Assembly (NCBI GenBank): GCA_025517525.1
Contig: JAOPJZ010000010.1
Span: 1-64,000, forward strand
DNA length: 64,000 nt
DNA from: Natronosalvus hydrolyticus
GTDB taxonomy: Archaea > Halobacteriota > Halobacteria > Halobacteriales > Natrialbaceae
Reading direction: 5' to 3'
Position numbers and translations under genes: made by a program. The notes below the pieces were generated by a model that worked only from the letters and a program-made list of their open reading frames with translations, was not told the DNA's origin and did no database searches. Positions within the stretch are counted from its first letter, which is position 1, and each line of letters begins with the position of its first letter. Positions 1-8,197 of this stretch are shown piece by piece.

Positions 1-532
1 CGAAGAATTATCTTGGCAAGCGTGGTTTGGTCAGTCAGCAGAATTTCCATAGGTGGGATACGGACGCCAGGGACGGCGCATTGTCCGACGACTGGAGAAT
101 CTGGGGCAGCCATACGTCGTCATCGAAAACGACCCGACACTGCGTACACGACTCGAAGCGGAGTGTCAACAGTACGTCTTCGGTGACGCAATCTCGGCGT
201 ATCCATGGGAAAAAGCCCGACTCGAGGCCGCCACGCTCGTCCTCTCGACGGTGGATTATCGGCCTGTCTCCGATGCGCTGCTCGACCTTGACCTGAGCGA
301 TGAGATTGATCTCGTATTGCGATCTACCGGTGGTCCGGAGGCCCAGGAGTACCTGGAACGGGGTGCGACGTACGTCAGCGTACCCGATATCCTCGCTGGT
401 GAAAAATTACTATCTATCGTCGAGCAGATACTTTCGGGTGAATTATCGCCAGAGGAAGTGAAAAACACACATCTCAAGACGCTTGCCGATCTGGAACGAT
501 ATGGATTTGCCAGCCAGAGCGAACGGTTTTGA
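1..532 (+). CDS. C-terminal NAD-binding (TrkA-N/RCK) part of a Kef-type cation antiporter, 5' truncated and apparently frameshifted
   Basis: From 53 the frame encodes a Rossmann nucleotide-binding domain beginning VGYGRQGRR, with an acidic ribose-binding segment (VVIENDP) about 20 residues later, as in the cytosolic regulatory domain of Kef/Trk proteins. The first beta strand is missing from this frame because TAG lies at 50-52. Frame 1 is open from the window edge and reads RISI directly before it. Removing one G near 51-52 joins them as RISIVGYGRQG, a canonical TrkA-N start. I infer a 1-nt insertion (pseudogene or sequence error) in a longer gene whose membrane part lies outside the window. 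The alternative is a short protein starting at GTG 53. Confidence 0.6.
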
Positions 533-635
533 TCACCGTTAGTGTTGGAGGCGGTTCCGGGTCTGACAGCGATCGGTGGAGGCACAGAGGCACTCGAGCG
601 CAAACGGTTTGCCTCGAGTGGCTCAACAAACCCTA

Positions 636-830
636 TCAGAATGGGCCGCCCAAGTATTCGTGAACGAACAACACGAGGCCAATACCGCCGACGAAGGCCA
701 AAATTGCGACTGGCATCGAAACCGAAAGGATCTCTACGAGACCCAGTGCCCCAACGATGGCAAGCACGACCCCGATGGCGTAGACTCCGAGATTTCGTCC
801 CAGCACACCAATTTCCTGTGACTCGAGCAT
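636..830 (-). CDS. Small membrane protein, two transmembrane segments
   Basis: The 64-residue product has two hydrophobic stretches (about residues 14-34 and 38-58) separated by a short turn, and ends in an HEYLGGPF tail. The ATG at 830 is preferred to upstream in-frame starts because those would add a charged, non-conserved-looking extension. It lies between two potassium antiporter genes on the opposite strand. Many haloarchaeal genomes carry such orphan two-helix proteins. No function can be assigned. Confidence 0.65.
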   Translation of the reverse strand: MLESQEIGVLGRNLGVYAIGVVLAIVGALGLVEILSVSMPVAILAFVGGIGLVLFVHEYLGGPF

Positions 831-888
831 TGTTCGTCTATTCGTCCCGTTTGGAAAAGGTACATCGGTACAATCCGAAGCGACGTGA

Positions 889-895
889 TTTATTA
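889..895 (+). promoter_or_regulatory. TATA-like box for khtT
   Basis: The AT-rich heptamer tttatta is centred about 27 nt before the ATG at 919, the spacing expected for a leaderless haloarchaeal transcript. Assigned by position only. Confidence 0.4.
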
Positions 896-918
896 CCGAC
901 CGGCCACGACGGACAGGC

Positions 919-1410
919 ATGACGATTTACGAGAGTGATCTTCCCGGCGTGGGGAAGAAATACGAGGTCGAACTCGATGGAGACGAGCGCCTCGTAATTG
1001 TGACCCACAACACGGGGAAGCGAGAAATTTACAAAAAAGATATGGAGGGGGCTGACAGCGAGAAAGTGTTCGAGTTGTCGGACCGACTCGCTCGAAAAGT
1101 GGGGACGATTCTCGAGGGAGCGTACTTTCAGCCGGTCCAGTCCAAACGGGTCGAAACGATGTTGGCTGACGAGACGTTTATCGAATGGTACTCGCTCGCA
1201 CCGGAGTCGACACTCGTCGGGAAACCGTTGAAAGAGTCAAACGTTCGGGAAGAAAGCGGCGTCTCGATTGTCGCGATACAGCGGGACGACAACCTCGTCT
1301 CTGCACCGGGCCCGGAAACGGTGCTCGAGGGTGGCGATACGCTCGTCGTCGTCGGTGACCGTGACGATTGTCGCGCCTTCGAAAAACTGGTCAGCGGAAA
1401 CGACGCGTGA
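919..1410 (+). CDS. khtT: KhtT-like regulatory subunit of a K+/H+ antiporter (TrkA-C domain)
   Basis: The 163-residue soluble protein has an N-terminal domain of about 70 residues like that of KhtT/YhaT (VGKKYEVEL start) and a C-terminal RCK_C/TrkA-C ligand-binding domain (about 80-155, with GDTLVVVGDRDD). KhtT proteins gate the adjacent KhtU antiporter in response to cytoplasmic nucleotide and pH. The gene is followed 33 nt later by the antiporter gene on the same strand, matching the khtTU order. The start at 919 lies close to a TATA-like box, suggesting a leaderless transcript. The length is normal for the family. Confidence 0.85.
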   Translation: MTIYESDLPGVGKKYEVELDGDERLVIVTHNTGKREIYKKDMEGADSEKVFELSDRLARKVGTILEGAYFQPVQSKRVETMLADETFIEWYSLAPESTLVGKPLKESNVREESGVSIVAIQRDDNLVSAPGPETVLEGGDTLVVVGDRDDCRAFEKLVSGNDA

Positions 1411-1443
1411 TCCGCATCGTTGTGCATTTCGAGGTGAGCGCAA

Positions 1444-2721
1444 GTGGTAGCTGAAACCGCACTCATCGACGTTGGTATCCTGTTTGCAGCGGTTGCGCTG
1501 GCCGGGTTGTTGGCAGCTCGTATCAACCAGTCGGTTATTCCGTTCTACATCGTCGTCGGCATGCTGTTGAGCCCGTACGTACTCGGAACGGTCGACTTTC
1601 CGGCACTGCTCGGTATCGATATCGTTCCACACGGATCGGCGCTGGCACTCAACGGCGAGTCGGAGTTCATCCACCTCGGTGCAGAACTGGGGATCGTCTT
1701 CCTGTTGTTTTTCCTCGGTCTGGAGTTTAACCTCGATCGACTGTTGGCAGCAAAACATAAGATTGGCAAAGCAGGAACCATCGATCTCGTGATCAACTTC
1801 GGAATCGGGCTGGTGCTCGGTTGGATCCTGTTCGGCGATTTCCTCGCGGCATTTATCCTCGCAGGCATCGTCTACATCTCCTCTAGTGCGATTATCACGA
1901 AATCCCTGATCGACATTGGCTGGATTGCAAACGACGAAGCGAACCCAATGCTGGGAACGCTCGTCTACGAAGACCTCTTTATCGCCGTTTATCTCGCCGT
2001 CCTGTCAGCACTCATCATTGGTGGCGGTGATATCAGCCAGGCACTCGGCTCAATCGGCGTTGCGATGGCGTTTATCCTCGTGTTACTGTTGCTCGTTTAT
2101 TTCGGGACGGCTTGGTTCCAGCAGAGTCTCGAGACGGACTCGAACGAGTTTATTGTATTGCGGGCGCTTGGAATTCTCGTGTTGATTTCGGGCGCTGCCC
2201 TCGCCCTCGGGGTCAGTGAAGCCGTGGCAGCTTTCTTTGTCGGCATGGCGTTTTCATCGACCGACCACGTCCACGACCTGGAACAATTGCTCGAACCGGT
2301 TCGGGACACATTCGCAGCGGTGTTTTTCTTCTGGATTGGACTCGAGACGAATCCACAGCTATTCGTCGATGTCGCCTTGCTGGTCGCGATTGCGGTGGTC
2401 ATCACGGGGCCGGCAAAACTCATCAGCGGCTACTGGGGCGGTCGCGTTTATCGACTCGACGAACGTCGTTCGCTTCGCGTTGGGCTCGGAATGACGACCC
2501 GTGGTGAATTCTCGCTCATTATCGCGAGTATCGCCGTGCTGGGTGCTGGAACGACGCTCGCCGAAGGGACGGCAAACCAATTGTACGCGTTCTCAGTCGG
2601 CTACGTGCTGTTTATGAGTATTCTCGGAACCACGCTCATGCAGTACTCCAGCAGAATCGAATCGGTGGTCGTCCCGCGTCTCGAGAGCAGCCCAACAACG
2701 CCACAAACCAGCGACGATTAG
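1444..2721 (+). CDS. khtU: KhtU/KefB-type K+/H+ antiporter membrane subunit
   Basis: The 425-residue polytopic protein has about 12-13 hydrophobic segments and lacks a cytosolic nucleotide-binding domain, as expected when regulation is supplied by a separate KhtT. Family features include the helix ending SSSAIITKSL, the conserved LVYEDL, and the GMTTRGEFSLI segment near residue 345, typical of CPA2 exchangers. The GTG start at 1444 is preceded by a purine-rich GAGGTGA about 6 nt upstream. It probably exports K+ in exchange for protons and is co-transcribed with khtT. Confidence 0.88.
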   Translation: MVAETALIDVGILFAAVALAGLLAARINQSVIPFYIVVGMLLSPYVLGTVDFPALLGIDIVPHGSALALNGESEFIHLGAELGIVFLLFFLGLEFNLDRLLAAKHKIGKAGTIDLVINFGIGLVLGWILFGDFLAAFILAGIVYISSSAIITKSLIDIGWIANDEANPMLGTLVYEDLFIAVYLAVLSALIIGGGDISQALGSIGVAMAFILVLLLLVYFGTAWFQQSLETDSNEFIVLRALGILVLISGAALALGVSEAVAAFFVGMAFSSTDHVHDLEQLLEPVRDTFAAVFFFWIGLETNPQLFVDVALLVAIAVVITGPAKLISGYWGGRVYRLDERRSLRVGLGMTTRGEFSLIIASIAVLGAGTTLAEGTANQLYAFSVGYVLFMSILGTTLMQYSSRIESVVVPRLESSPTTPQTSDD

Positions 2722-2791
2722 TATCGACGTCCGGTCACTGTAGGGAATCGAACCTTCTCGTCTGCGCTCTCACCGGTGTCGGCATAGAAGA

Positions 2792-4942
2792 TTACGAGAA
2801 ATCTCTCAGCATGGTAATCGATATTCGGTTCCCACCGCCATCTCGAGGGCGGTGTGAGAGGACACCCCCGGACATCGTGACGAGCCAGTTGACGAGCCAG
2901 AGCCCGAGCCCGGAGCCGTGATGAATCGGTGATTCGTCCTGGCCGAGCAACCGCGTCACGTCCAGATCGGAGAGCACCGCGTTCGAGTCGTCGACGTGTA
3001 TCGTGACGACGTCCTCTTTTTCCCCGTTCGGTGGGAAACCGATGGTCTCCGTTTCCGCCGTAACCGCGAGCGTCGCGGGGGCGTCACTCGAGTGTTTCAC
3101 TGCATTTTCGAACAGTTCTCCGAACGCGACGGCGATGGTTTCGGGCGCGATAATGTCACACGTTGTCTCGACCGATAGCTCGATATCGACGGCCCGATTC
3201 GTCCCCCGAACCGCATCGAGTTCGCCATCGAGGATCGACTCGAGTGATAGCGTCTGTGGCTCGAACGATGCTGAGGCGAGGAGGGACTCGATTCGGTTTG
3301 CCTGCTCGCTCAGCTCGAGCAAGCGGACGGCCGGTGCCCGAACGGATTCGAGGGTATCCGAATCGAAAGCGTGTCCCGACTCGAGGCTGTCGAGCGTCCC
3401 GAGCAGAATGTTCATGTTGTTCCGAATGTTGTGTTGTATGACGCGGTGTAACACGGCGATACGTCGCTCGTGGGCCACGCGCGTCGTCACGTTGTTCTGG
3501 AATCCGATGAAATGAGTTAGCTCGCCGCTCTCGTCCCGAATTGGCGTAATGTGTAGGTTGTTCCAGAACGGCGTGCTATCCTTTCGGTAATTGAGAATAT
3601 CGACGTTAACCGGCTCTTCGTGCTCGATGGCATACCGGATTTGTTCGAGGGTCTCCTCGCTGGTCAATGGCCCCTGGAGGAACCGACAGTTTTCTCCGAG
3701 GGCTTCGGTTCGCTCGTATCCAGTCAATGCCGTGAAGTGGTCGTTGACGTACGTAATCGGCAGATCCGGTTGGTTCGGGTCGGCGATCACGACACCAACC
3801 GGTGCTTCGTCGATCGCTTTCGTCTTCCACTCGAGTTCTTCTTCACGCGCTTTCCGGACCGTGATATCGGTTATCAATCCCTCGAGCGCTTCGACTTCGC
3901 CGTCCTGGTCGAAAACCCCGCGGCCACGCTCGAGGAGCCATTTGACGTTGCCATCGGCGTCGTAGACACGGTAGGTCACTTCGAACGTTCCTGAACGCTC
4001 GAGTTCGGTCTGGACAACGTCCCAGAGGCGTTGCTCGTCGTCGGGGTGGATGCGATTGCCCCATGAGACGTTCCCAGATTCCAACTCGTCTGCGGTGTAT
4101 CCGAGGAACTCCTCGACGTTCCCCTGTACCTGCGTCATCGGCCAGTCCGGAGCGTTTTCCGCACGGTAGACCATTCCGCGGATGTTTTTCAACAGCGTCT
4201 CGAACTGTCGTTGGCGTTCGACGCGGTCGGTAATGTCTCGAACGACACAGACGTGGCCGCCGTCCTCGAGTTGCGTCAGAGATACGCGCTCGGGAAACAG
4301 TTCGCCGGTGACCCGCTGGCCGTAACTTTCACCGGACCAGATTCCTTCAGCCTCGAGCCGTGGCAAAATCCGGTCTTCGAACCGCCGTACTTCATCGTCG
4401 GGGTATAATTTTTCCCAGTGTTCCCCGAGGAGTTCCTCGCGATCGTATCCATAGAGGTCGGCATAGGATTCATTCAGGTACAGATAATGGTTTGATTCGT
4501 CGATCAGTCCAATCCCTTCGGTTGCTGTCTCGAGCGCCCGATAGACGTTTTGTTGTTCTCGATGCGAGCGATGAGGCTCGACGAGCCGCTCTAGCCGTCT
4601 GCTCAGGAGCGATTTCGACTGGCTTTTATCGAGGCAGTCGGTCACACCCGCCTCGAACGCCTCGTGAACAATATCGGGCTTCACCGTCTCGAGACAGAGA
4701 AAAAACGGAACGTCATCGGATTCCTCTCGGACTGTGGTGAGAACGTCCAGCCACTCCGTTCCGGACAAGAGACCTTCGCACAGAACACCGTCAACCGTGG
4801 TGGCTGGGTCGGCCAGCCGTTCCAGTACGTCACTGGCCACCGGTTCAGTAATAACTGAAAAAACGTCATCCGAACGCGCACCGAGTAACGAGGCGAGAAA
4901 TCTCTCGTCATCGCCAATATAGAGCAACGAGAGACGGTCCAT
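2792..4942 (-). CDS. LOV/PAS sensor histidine kinase with degenerate N-terminal receiver
   Basis: The 716-residue soluble kinase reads in order: receiver-like domain (1-120), PAS (about 130-240), PAS (about 250-365), LOV-type PAS (about 375-485), H-box and ATPase. The LOV domain has GENCRFLQG with Cys419 at the flavin-adduct position, NYRKDSTPFWNNL and Gln482, the usual FMN contacts, so blue-light sensing is likely. The H-box is QHNIRNN (His504) and the N-box is FENAVKH. G2 (GSGLGL) is intact, but G1 reads DDSNAVL instead of DxGxG. The receiver has Glu56 where Asp is expected. No transmembrane helix is seen. The ATG at 4942 follows a TATA-like box near 4970. Confidence 0.85.
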   Translation of the reverse strand: MDRLSLLYIGDDERFLASLLGARSDDVFSVITEPVASDVLERLADPATTVDGVLCEGLLSGTEWLDVLTTVREESDDVPFFLCLETVKPDIVHEAFEAGVTDCLDKSQSKSLLSRRLERLVEPHRSHREQQNVYRALETATEGIGLIDESNHYLYLNESYADLYGYDREELLGEHWEKLYPDDEVRRFEDRILPRLEAEGIWSGESYGQRVTGELFPERVSLTQLEDGGHVCVVRDITDRVERQRQFETLLKNIRGMVYRAENAPDWPMTQVQGNVEEFLGYTADELESGNVSWGNRIHPDDEQRLWDVVQTELERSGTFEVTYRVYDADGNVKWLLERGRGVFDQDGEVEALEGLITDITVRKAREEELEWKTKAIDEAPVGVVIADPNQPDLPITYVNDHFTALTGYERTEALGENCRFLQGPLTSEETLEQIRYAIEHEEPVNVDILNYRKDSTPFWNNLHITPIRDESGELTHFIGFQNNVTTRVAHERRIAVLHRVIQHNIRNNMNILLGTLDSLESGHAFDSDTLESVRAPAVRLLELSEQANRIESLLASASFEPQTLSLESILDGELDAVRGTNRAVDIELSVETTCDIIAPETIAVAFGELFENAVKHSSDAPATLAVTAETETIGFPPNGEKEDVVTIHVDDSNAVLSDLDVTRLLGQDESPIHHGSGLGLWLVNWLVTMSGGVLSHRPRDGGGNRISITMLRDFS

Positions 4943-5127
4943 AAGTAAGCACTCGAGCGTACTAACTGATAAGTATTTTTGCCGGTTCGGGGTGTACAAA
5001 AGGGGATCGAAGACGTGTACTCGTCTGATTCCCGAACAGGAAATGTATCCCTCGAGTGATGGCTTCGCCCGTGAATCTCAGCCTGAAACAGACACCTTCA
5101 AATCCACCGGGCCCCTTCTTGACAGCT

Positions 5128-5775
5128 ATGTCAGAGGCGGTCGTCTTCGACCTCGATTACACCCTGGCGGTTCCCGAACGGGATCGCGAAACAATTCTCA
5201 CCGAAGCGACGGCCGCCGTCGGTGCACCACCGCTCTCCCGGTCGGCTTATCTCGAGGCGCATCGACGAAATCTAACGAGAGAATCACGAGAACCGATCTT
5301 TGCGGAGTTACTTGATGACTACGAGACCGCAGTCGACCCCAAAACGGTCGCAACGGCCTATCGGGAAACGATAGCCGATGCGTTGACGCCGATTCCCGGG
5401 GTCGAGCGGATGCTCGAGTCGCTTAGGACCGAATATCGGGTCGGACTGTTAACGAACGGACCCGTTCGGGCCCAACGGGACAAACTCGAGACGCTGGGGT
5501 GGGAAAATCGGTTCGACGCCGCTCTCGTGACGGGTGAACTCGAGGCCGGTAAACCCGATCCCCGAGCGTTTCGGGCGATTCTCGACGAACTCGATGTCAC
5601 TCCCGAGAACGCCATCTACGTGGGCGACGAAGTCGAAGCCGACATCGCTGGGGCGACGAACGCAGGGATGGATGCAATTCAGGTACTCTTCGATGGCGGT
5701 CCGGAGCGTGACTCTCGAGCGGTTGCGACCGTTCGACAGCGCCACATTGCAGAAGACCTTCCTCCGCTGTTGTGA
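5128..5775 (+). CDS. HAD-superfamily hydrolase (phosphoglycolate phosphatase-like)
   Basis: The 215-residue protein has all HAD motifs: DLDYT near the N terminus (nucleophile Asp8, acid/base Asp10), LLTNG as motif II, the Lys of KPDP as motif III, and GDEVEADIAGA as motif IV. An alpha-helical C1 cap lies between motifs I and II, typical of subfamily I phosphatases acting on small phosphorylated metabolites. The ATG at 5128 puts motif I at its usual distance from the N terminus. It stands alone on this strand, so the substrate cannot be inferred. Confidence 0.85.
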   Translation: MSEAVVFDLDYTLAVPERDRETILTEATAAVGAPPLSRSAYLEAHRRNLTRESREPIFAELLDDYETAVDPKTVATAYRETIADALTPIPGVERMLESLRTEYRVGLLTNGPVRAQRDKLETLGWENRFDAALVTGELEAGKPDPRAFRAILDELDVTPENAIYVGDEVEADIAGATNAGMDAIQVLFDGGPERDSRAVATVRQRHIAEDLPPLL

Positions 5776-5801
5776 CTATTCATCGAGATCCGTAAACTCT
5801 C

Positions 5802-5860
5802 GAGACACTCGAGTGGAGGCGGTACCGCTCGAGTGTCTCAGGACTTCGAAGGATCGCTAT
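5802..5860 (+). repeat. Palindromic dispersed repeat (family D), copy 1
   Basis: A perfect 12-bp inverted repeat (gagacactcgag at 5802-5813, ctcgagtgtctc at 5828-5839) is followed by a flank ending atcgctat. A recognisably similar sequence occurs in inverse orientation at 53262-53317, sharing the palindrome, the central GGTACCG and the flank. It lies between the HAD gene and the amino acid dehydrogenase. It looks like a remnant of a mobile element or a dispersed regulatory repeat. Confidence 0.55.
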
Positions 5861-5975
5861 CAGGAACTGCGGGCGGTCGGTGAAATCGGTAGTTCCATCC
5901 GGTACGGCCCTTTTTCGTGTTTTTCAGAGCCGTTCCGCCGTACCTCGAGGCACTGGCCGTTGTCACTCTTGGCAT

Positions 5976-5997
5976 GGAATCATCGAACAATGATTCC
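5976..5997. promoter_or_regulatory. Perfect stem-loop upstream of the amino acid dehydrogenase promoter
   Basis: ggaatcat and atgattcc form an 8-bp perfect inverted repeat around a 6-nt spacer. It ends about 27 nt upstream of the TATA-like box at 6024. Its position suits a regulator binding site, but no factor can be named. Confidence 0.35.
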
Positions 5998-6023
5998 CTG
6001 TCACACGGAGTGGCGTAATCGAC

Positions 6024-6033
6024 TATTTTAATT
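6024..6033 (+). promoter_or_regulatory. TATA-like box for the amino acid dehydrogenase
   Basis: tattttaatt is centred about 29 nt upstream of the ATG at 6058. This spacing favours a leaderless start at 6058 over the in-frame ATG at 6034, which lies immediately after the box. Confidence 0.45.
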
Positions 6034-6057
6034 ATGTGGTTACCGCAATTATTGGAT

Positions 6058-7113
6058 ATGGTGCACTCGGCAATGCGTTCGTTCGGCCACGAACAGGTAA
6101 CACACTTCGTCGACGACGAGACGGGACTCGAGGCAATCGTCGCGATTCACGACACGACGCTGGGGCCGTCACTCGGTGGTACGCGACTGCTCCCGTATGA
6201 GTCCCACGACGAAGCGCTGGAGGACGTCATGCGACTCTCTCGAGCGATGACGTACAAAGCCGCGGCAACCGATCTCAATCTCGGTGGTGGGAAAGCTGTC
6301 ATCGTTGCCGACCCCGAGATGAAAGACGATGACATGATGCGCGCGTACGGACGGATGATCGACCGACTCGGTGGACACTACATCACCTCGGTCGACGTCA
6401 ACACCGGCGTCGACGACATGGACATCGTGGCCCAGGAAACCGACCACGTCGTCGGGACGAGCGCCGGACTTGGCGATCCGTCGCCGATCACTGCACGCGG
6501 CGTGTTCGAAGGGCTTCGTGCGTCCGTCGAGGCGACGTACGATACGCCGGACATGACCGACCTCGAAGTCGTGGTCCAGGGTGTCGGCAAGGTCGGAAGT
6601 GGACTCGCAGAACTGCTCGTCGAACACGATGCTACGGTGACCGTCAGCGACATGAACGTGGAGGCGATGGACGCCATCGCACGCGACCTCGGCGTCGAGA
6701 CGGTCGACCCGGGCGAGGTCTACAGCCATCCGTGTGACGTGTTCGCCCCGTGTGCCGTCGGGGGCGTCATCAACGACGAAACGATACCCCAACTCGAGTG
6801 TGACGTCGTCGCAGGCGGTGCCAACAACATTCTCGCCGAGCGTCGCCACGCGCAGGTGCTCCACGATGCCGGTGTCCTCTACGCTCCGGATTACGTCATC
6901 AACGCAGGTGGTCTCATTACGGTCGCCGCCGAACACACCGGCAAGAGCCGTGAGGAAGCTCGAAGGGATGCGATCGCTATCGGTGACCGAATGCGCTCGC
7001 TCATCTCGCGTGCTGAACGCGAGGGGACCACGGTCCTCGAGGCTGCCGACCGATACGCGCTCGACCTGATCGAAGCCACCGACGATGAGCCGATGAGTCA
7101 GGTGGCCAACTGA
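6058..7113 (+). CDS. Glu/Leu/Phe/Val dehydrogenase family, leucine-dehydrogenase type
   Basis: The 351-residue protein aligns along its length with NAD-dependent leucine/valine/phenylalanine dehydrogenases. It shows IHDTTLGPSLGGTR, the glycine-rich LGGGKAVI with the substrate/catalytic lysine, DVNTGVDDMD, and the Rossmann motif GVGKVGSG near residue 180. The enzyme reversibly deaminates branched-chain amino acids to 2-oxo acids, feeding catabolism. It is shorter than hexameric GDHs and lacks their N-terminal arm. The start at 6058 rests on the TATA position; ATG 6034 would add eight residues. The gene is monocistronic and followed by an IS200/605-like hairpin. Confidence 0.85.
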   Translation: MVHSAMRSFGHEQVTHFVDDETGLEAIVAIHDTTLGPSLGGTRLLPYESHDEALEDVMRLSRAMTYKAAATDLNLGGGKAVIVADPEMKDDDMMRAYGRMIDRLGGHYITSVDVNTGVDDMDIVAQETDHVVGTSAGLGDPSPITARGVFEGLRASVEATYDTPDMTDLEVVVQGVGKVGSGLAELLVEHDATVTVSDMNVEAMDAIARDLGVETVDPGEVYSHPCDVFAPCAVGGVINDETIPQLECDVVAGGANNILAERRHAQVLHDAGVLYAPDYVINAGGLITVAAEHTGKSREEARRDAIAIGDRMRSLISRAEREGTTVLEAADRYALDLIEATDDEPMSQVAN

Positions 7114-7130
7114 GTTGATTCGTGGCTCGC

Positions 7131-7170
7131 CGGATTCCTCCCACGACTAAAGTCGTGGGCTTCCTCCTTG
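7131..7170 (+). repeat. IS200/IS605 (IS1341-type) end hairpin, element absent
   Basis: An 8-bp perfect stem (cccacgac at 7140-7147, gtcgtggg at 7152-7159) with a 4-nt TAAA loop is framed by attcctcc and gcttcctcc. This resembles the hairpin at the right end of haloarchaeal IS200/605 and tnpB elements. No tnpA or tnpB reading frame is nearby, so it is likely a scar or a minimal derivative. It could also act as a terminator for the upstream gene. Confidence 0.5.
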
Positions 7171-7245
7171 CATTTCTGTGAAATGGGAATGTGGCTCGGC
7201 GGGCGCAGGTATGACCAGCGCCACACTCTCCTCGAGTGAACGTAT

Positions 7246-7641
7246 CTATGGTTCGGTCCGAGCGACTTTGCTTGCCGCTTGGACCACGCTAACACCGCGT
7301 TTGACTGCTCCACCGCTCTCGAGAAAGACCAGCGTTTTCGGCGGCGAGCTCGCTTTCGGCCGCGTTCTCAGGTCGTTTTCACTCGCGATCTCTGCTGCAA
7401 TGTCCCGTCCGCGATCGAACTCGAGGTGGGCGCGTTCGGGGTGGATGAACACTCGAGCGAGTCGGTGCTCGTCAGCTCCAACAGCAATATCGAACGCGCG
7501 AGTCCCGCCGACGGTAGCTTCGGCCGACCGATCGGCGTTTGTCACCTGTAAAAATTCGAGTTCGTCGTCATCGCGCCCATCGATTTCGGACGCGAGCAAC
7601 TCGCCGATCCGTCTCCCGTCGGTAATCCGATCTTCGACCAT
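7246..7641 (-). CDS. Conserved haloarchaeal protein of unknown function
   Basis: The 131-residue acidic soluble protein has no membrane segments. It starts MVEDRITDGRRIGELLASE, and its core reads as an alpha/beta fold (FLQVTNADRS, FDIAVGADEHRLARVFIHPE, HLEFDRG). A C-terminal basic stretch (GAVKRGVSVVQAA) follows. It lies 25 nt downstream of the DUF2240-like gene on the same strand and is probably co-transcribed with it. I recognise the protein as the kind conserved in haloarchaea but cannot give a function. Confidence 0.65.
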   Translation of the reverse strand: MVEDRITDGRRIGELLASEIDGRDDDELEFLQVTNADRSAEATVGGTRAFDIAVGADEHRLARVFIHPERAHLEFDRGRDIAAEIASENDLRTRPKASSPPKTLVFLESGGAVKRGVSVVQAASKVARTEP

Positions 7642-7666
7642 TGTTACTGTGTTTTGCGTGTGGGCG

Positions 7667-8119
7667 TTAACGCTCTTCGGTCACCGCCGTCCGAGCCAGT
7701 GGAGCCAGTTGGTCCACGTCAATACCTTCTTGACGGGCGTAGACGACCGCAGCAGCTTCGATCGAAATCGCATACTCCTGCTGGAGCGTGTTTATCGCAC
7801 CCACCGCCTCGTGTTTTTGTAATCCTTCGGCGACGAGCGCATCCAGCACGCGCTCGAAGACTGACCGTTCCTGGAGCAAGTCGTTCTCCGGGACGAACTC
7901 CTCGGGGATCGTTACTTCCCCGGTATCGAACGTCGGTCGCAGATCCGGACCGACCCGCTCGAGGACGCCTTCGCCGGTCGCGATGTCGATCAGCCGCTGT
8001 GCCTGGTCCGGCGAGAACCAATCCCGATCAAGCGAAAGGGCAACGACAAACTCGTTTTCACGAAGCTGATCCGTCCCGTGTTGTTTGAACGGGGCGGCAA
8101 CGGCCAGACGAAGACTCAT
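7667..8119 (-). CDS. DUF2240 family protein
   Basis: The 150-residue protein begins MSLRLAVAAPFKQHGTDQL and continues with FVVALSLDRDWFSPDQA, a signature I associate with the haloarchaeal DUF2240 family. The C-terminal half is helical (residues about 75-150, DALVAEGLQKHEAVGAINTL). It contains no membrane segment. Expression is probably coupled to the unknown gene 25 nt downstream and to the RNase H gene 78 nt upstream. That context hints at nucleic-acid metabolism but does not prove it. Confidence 0.75.
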   Translation of the reverse strand: MSLRLAVAAPFKQHGTDQLRENEFVVALSLDRDWFSPDQAQRLIDIATGEGVLERVGPDLRPTFDTGEVTIPEEFVPENDLLQERSVFERVLDALVAEGLQKHEAVGAINTLQQEYAISIEAAAVVYARQEGIDVDQLAPLARTAVTEER

Positions 8120-8197
8120 CGAAGACGACTCGCTCCAGCGAGTGAATAAGCGTGGCGATTCGTCGCCCGTCGTGGACGATCTGAACAGCTGCGACGA

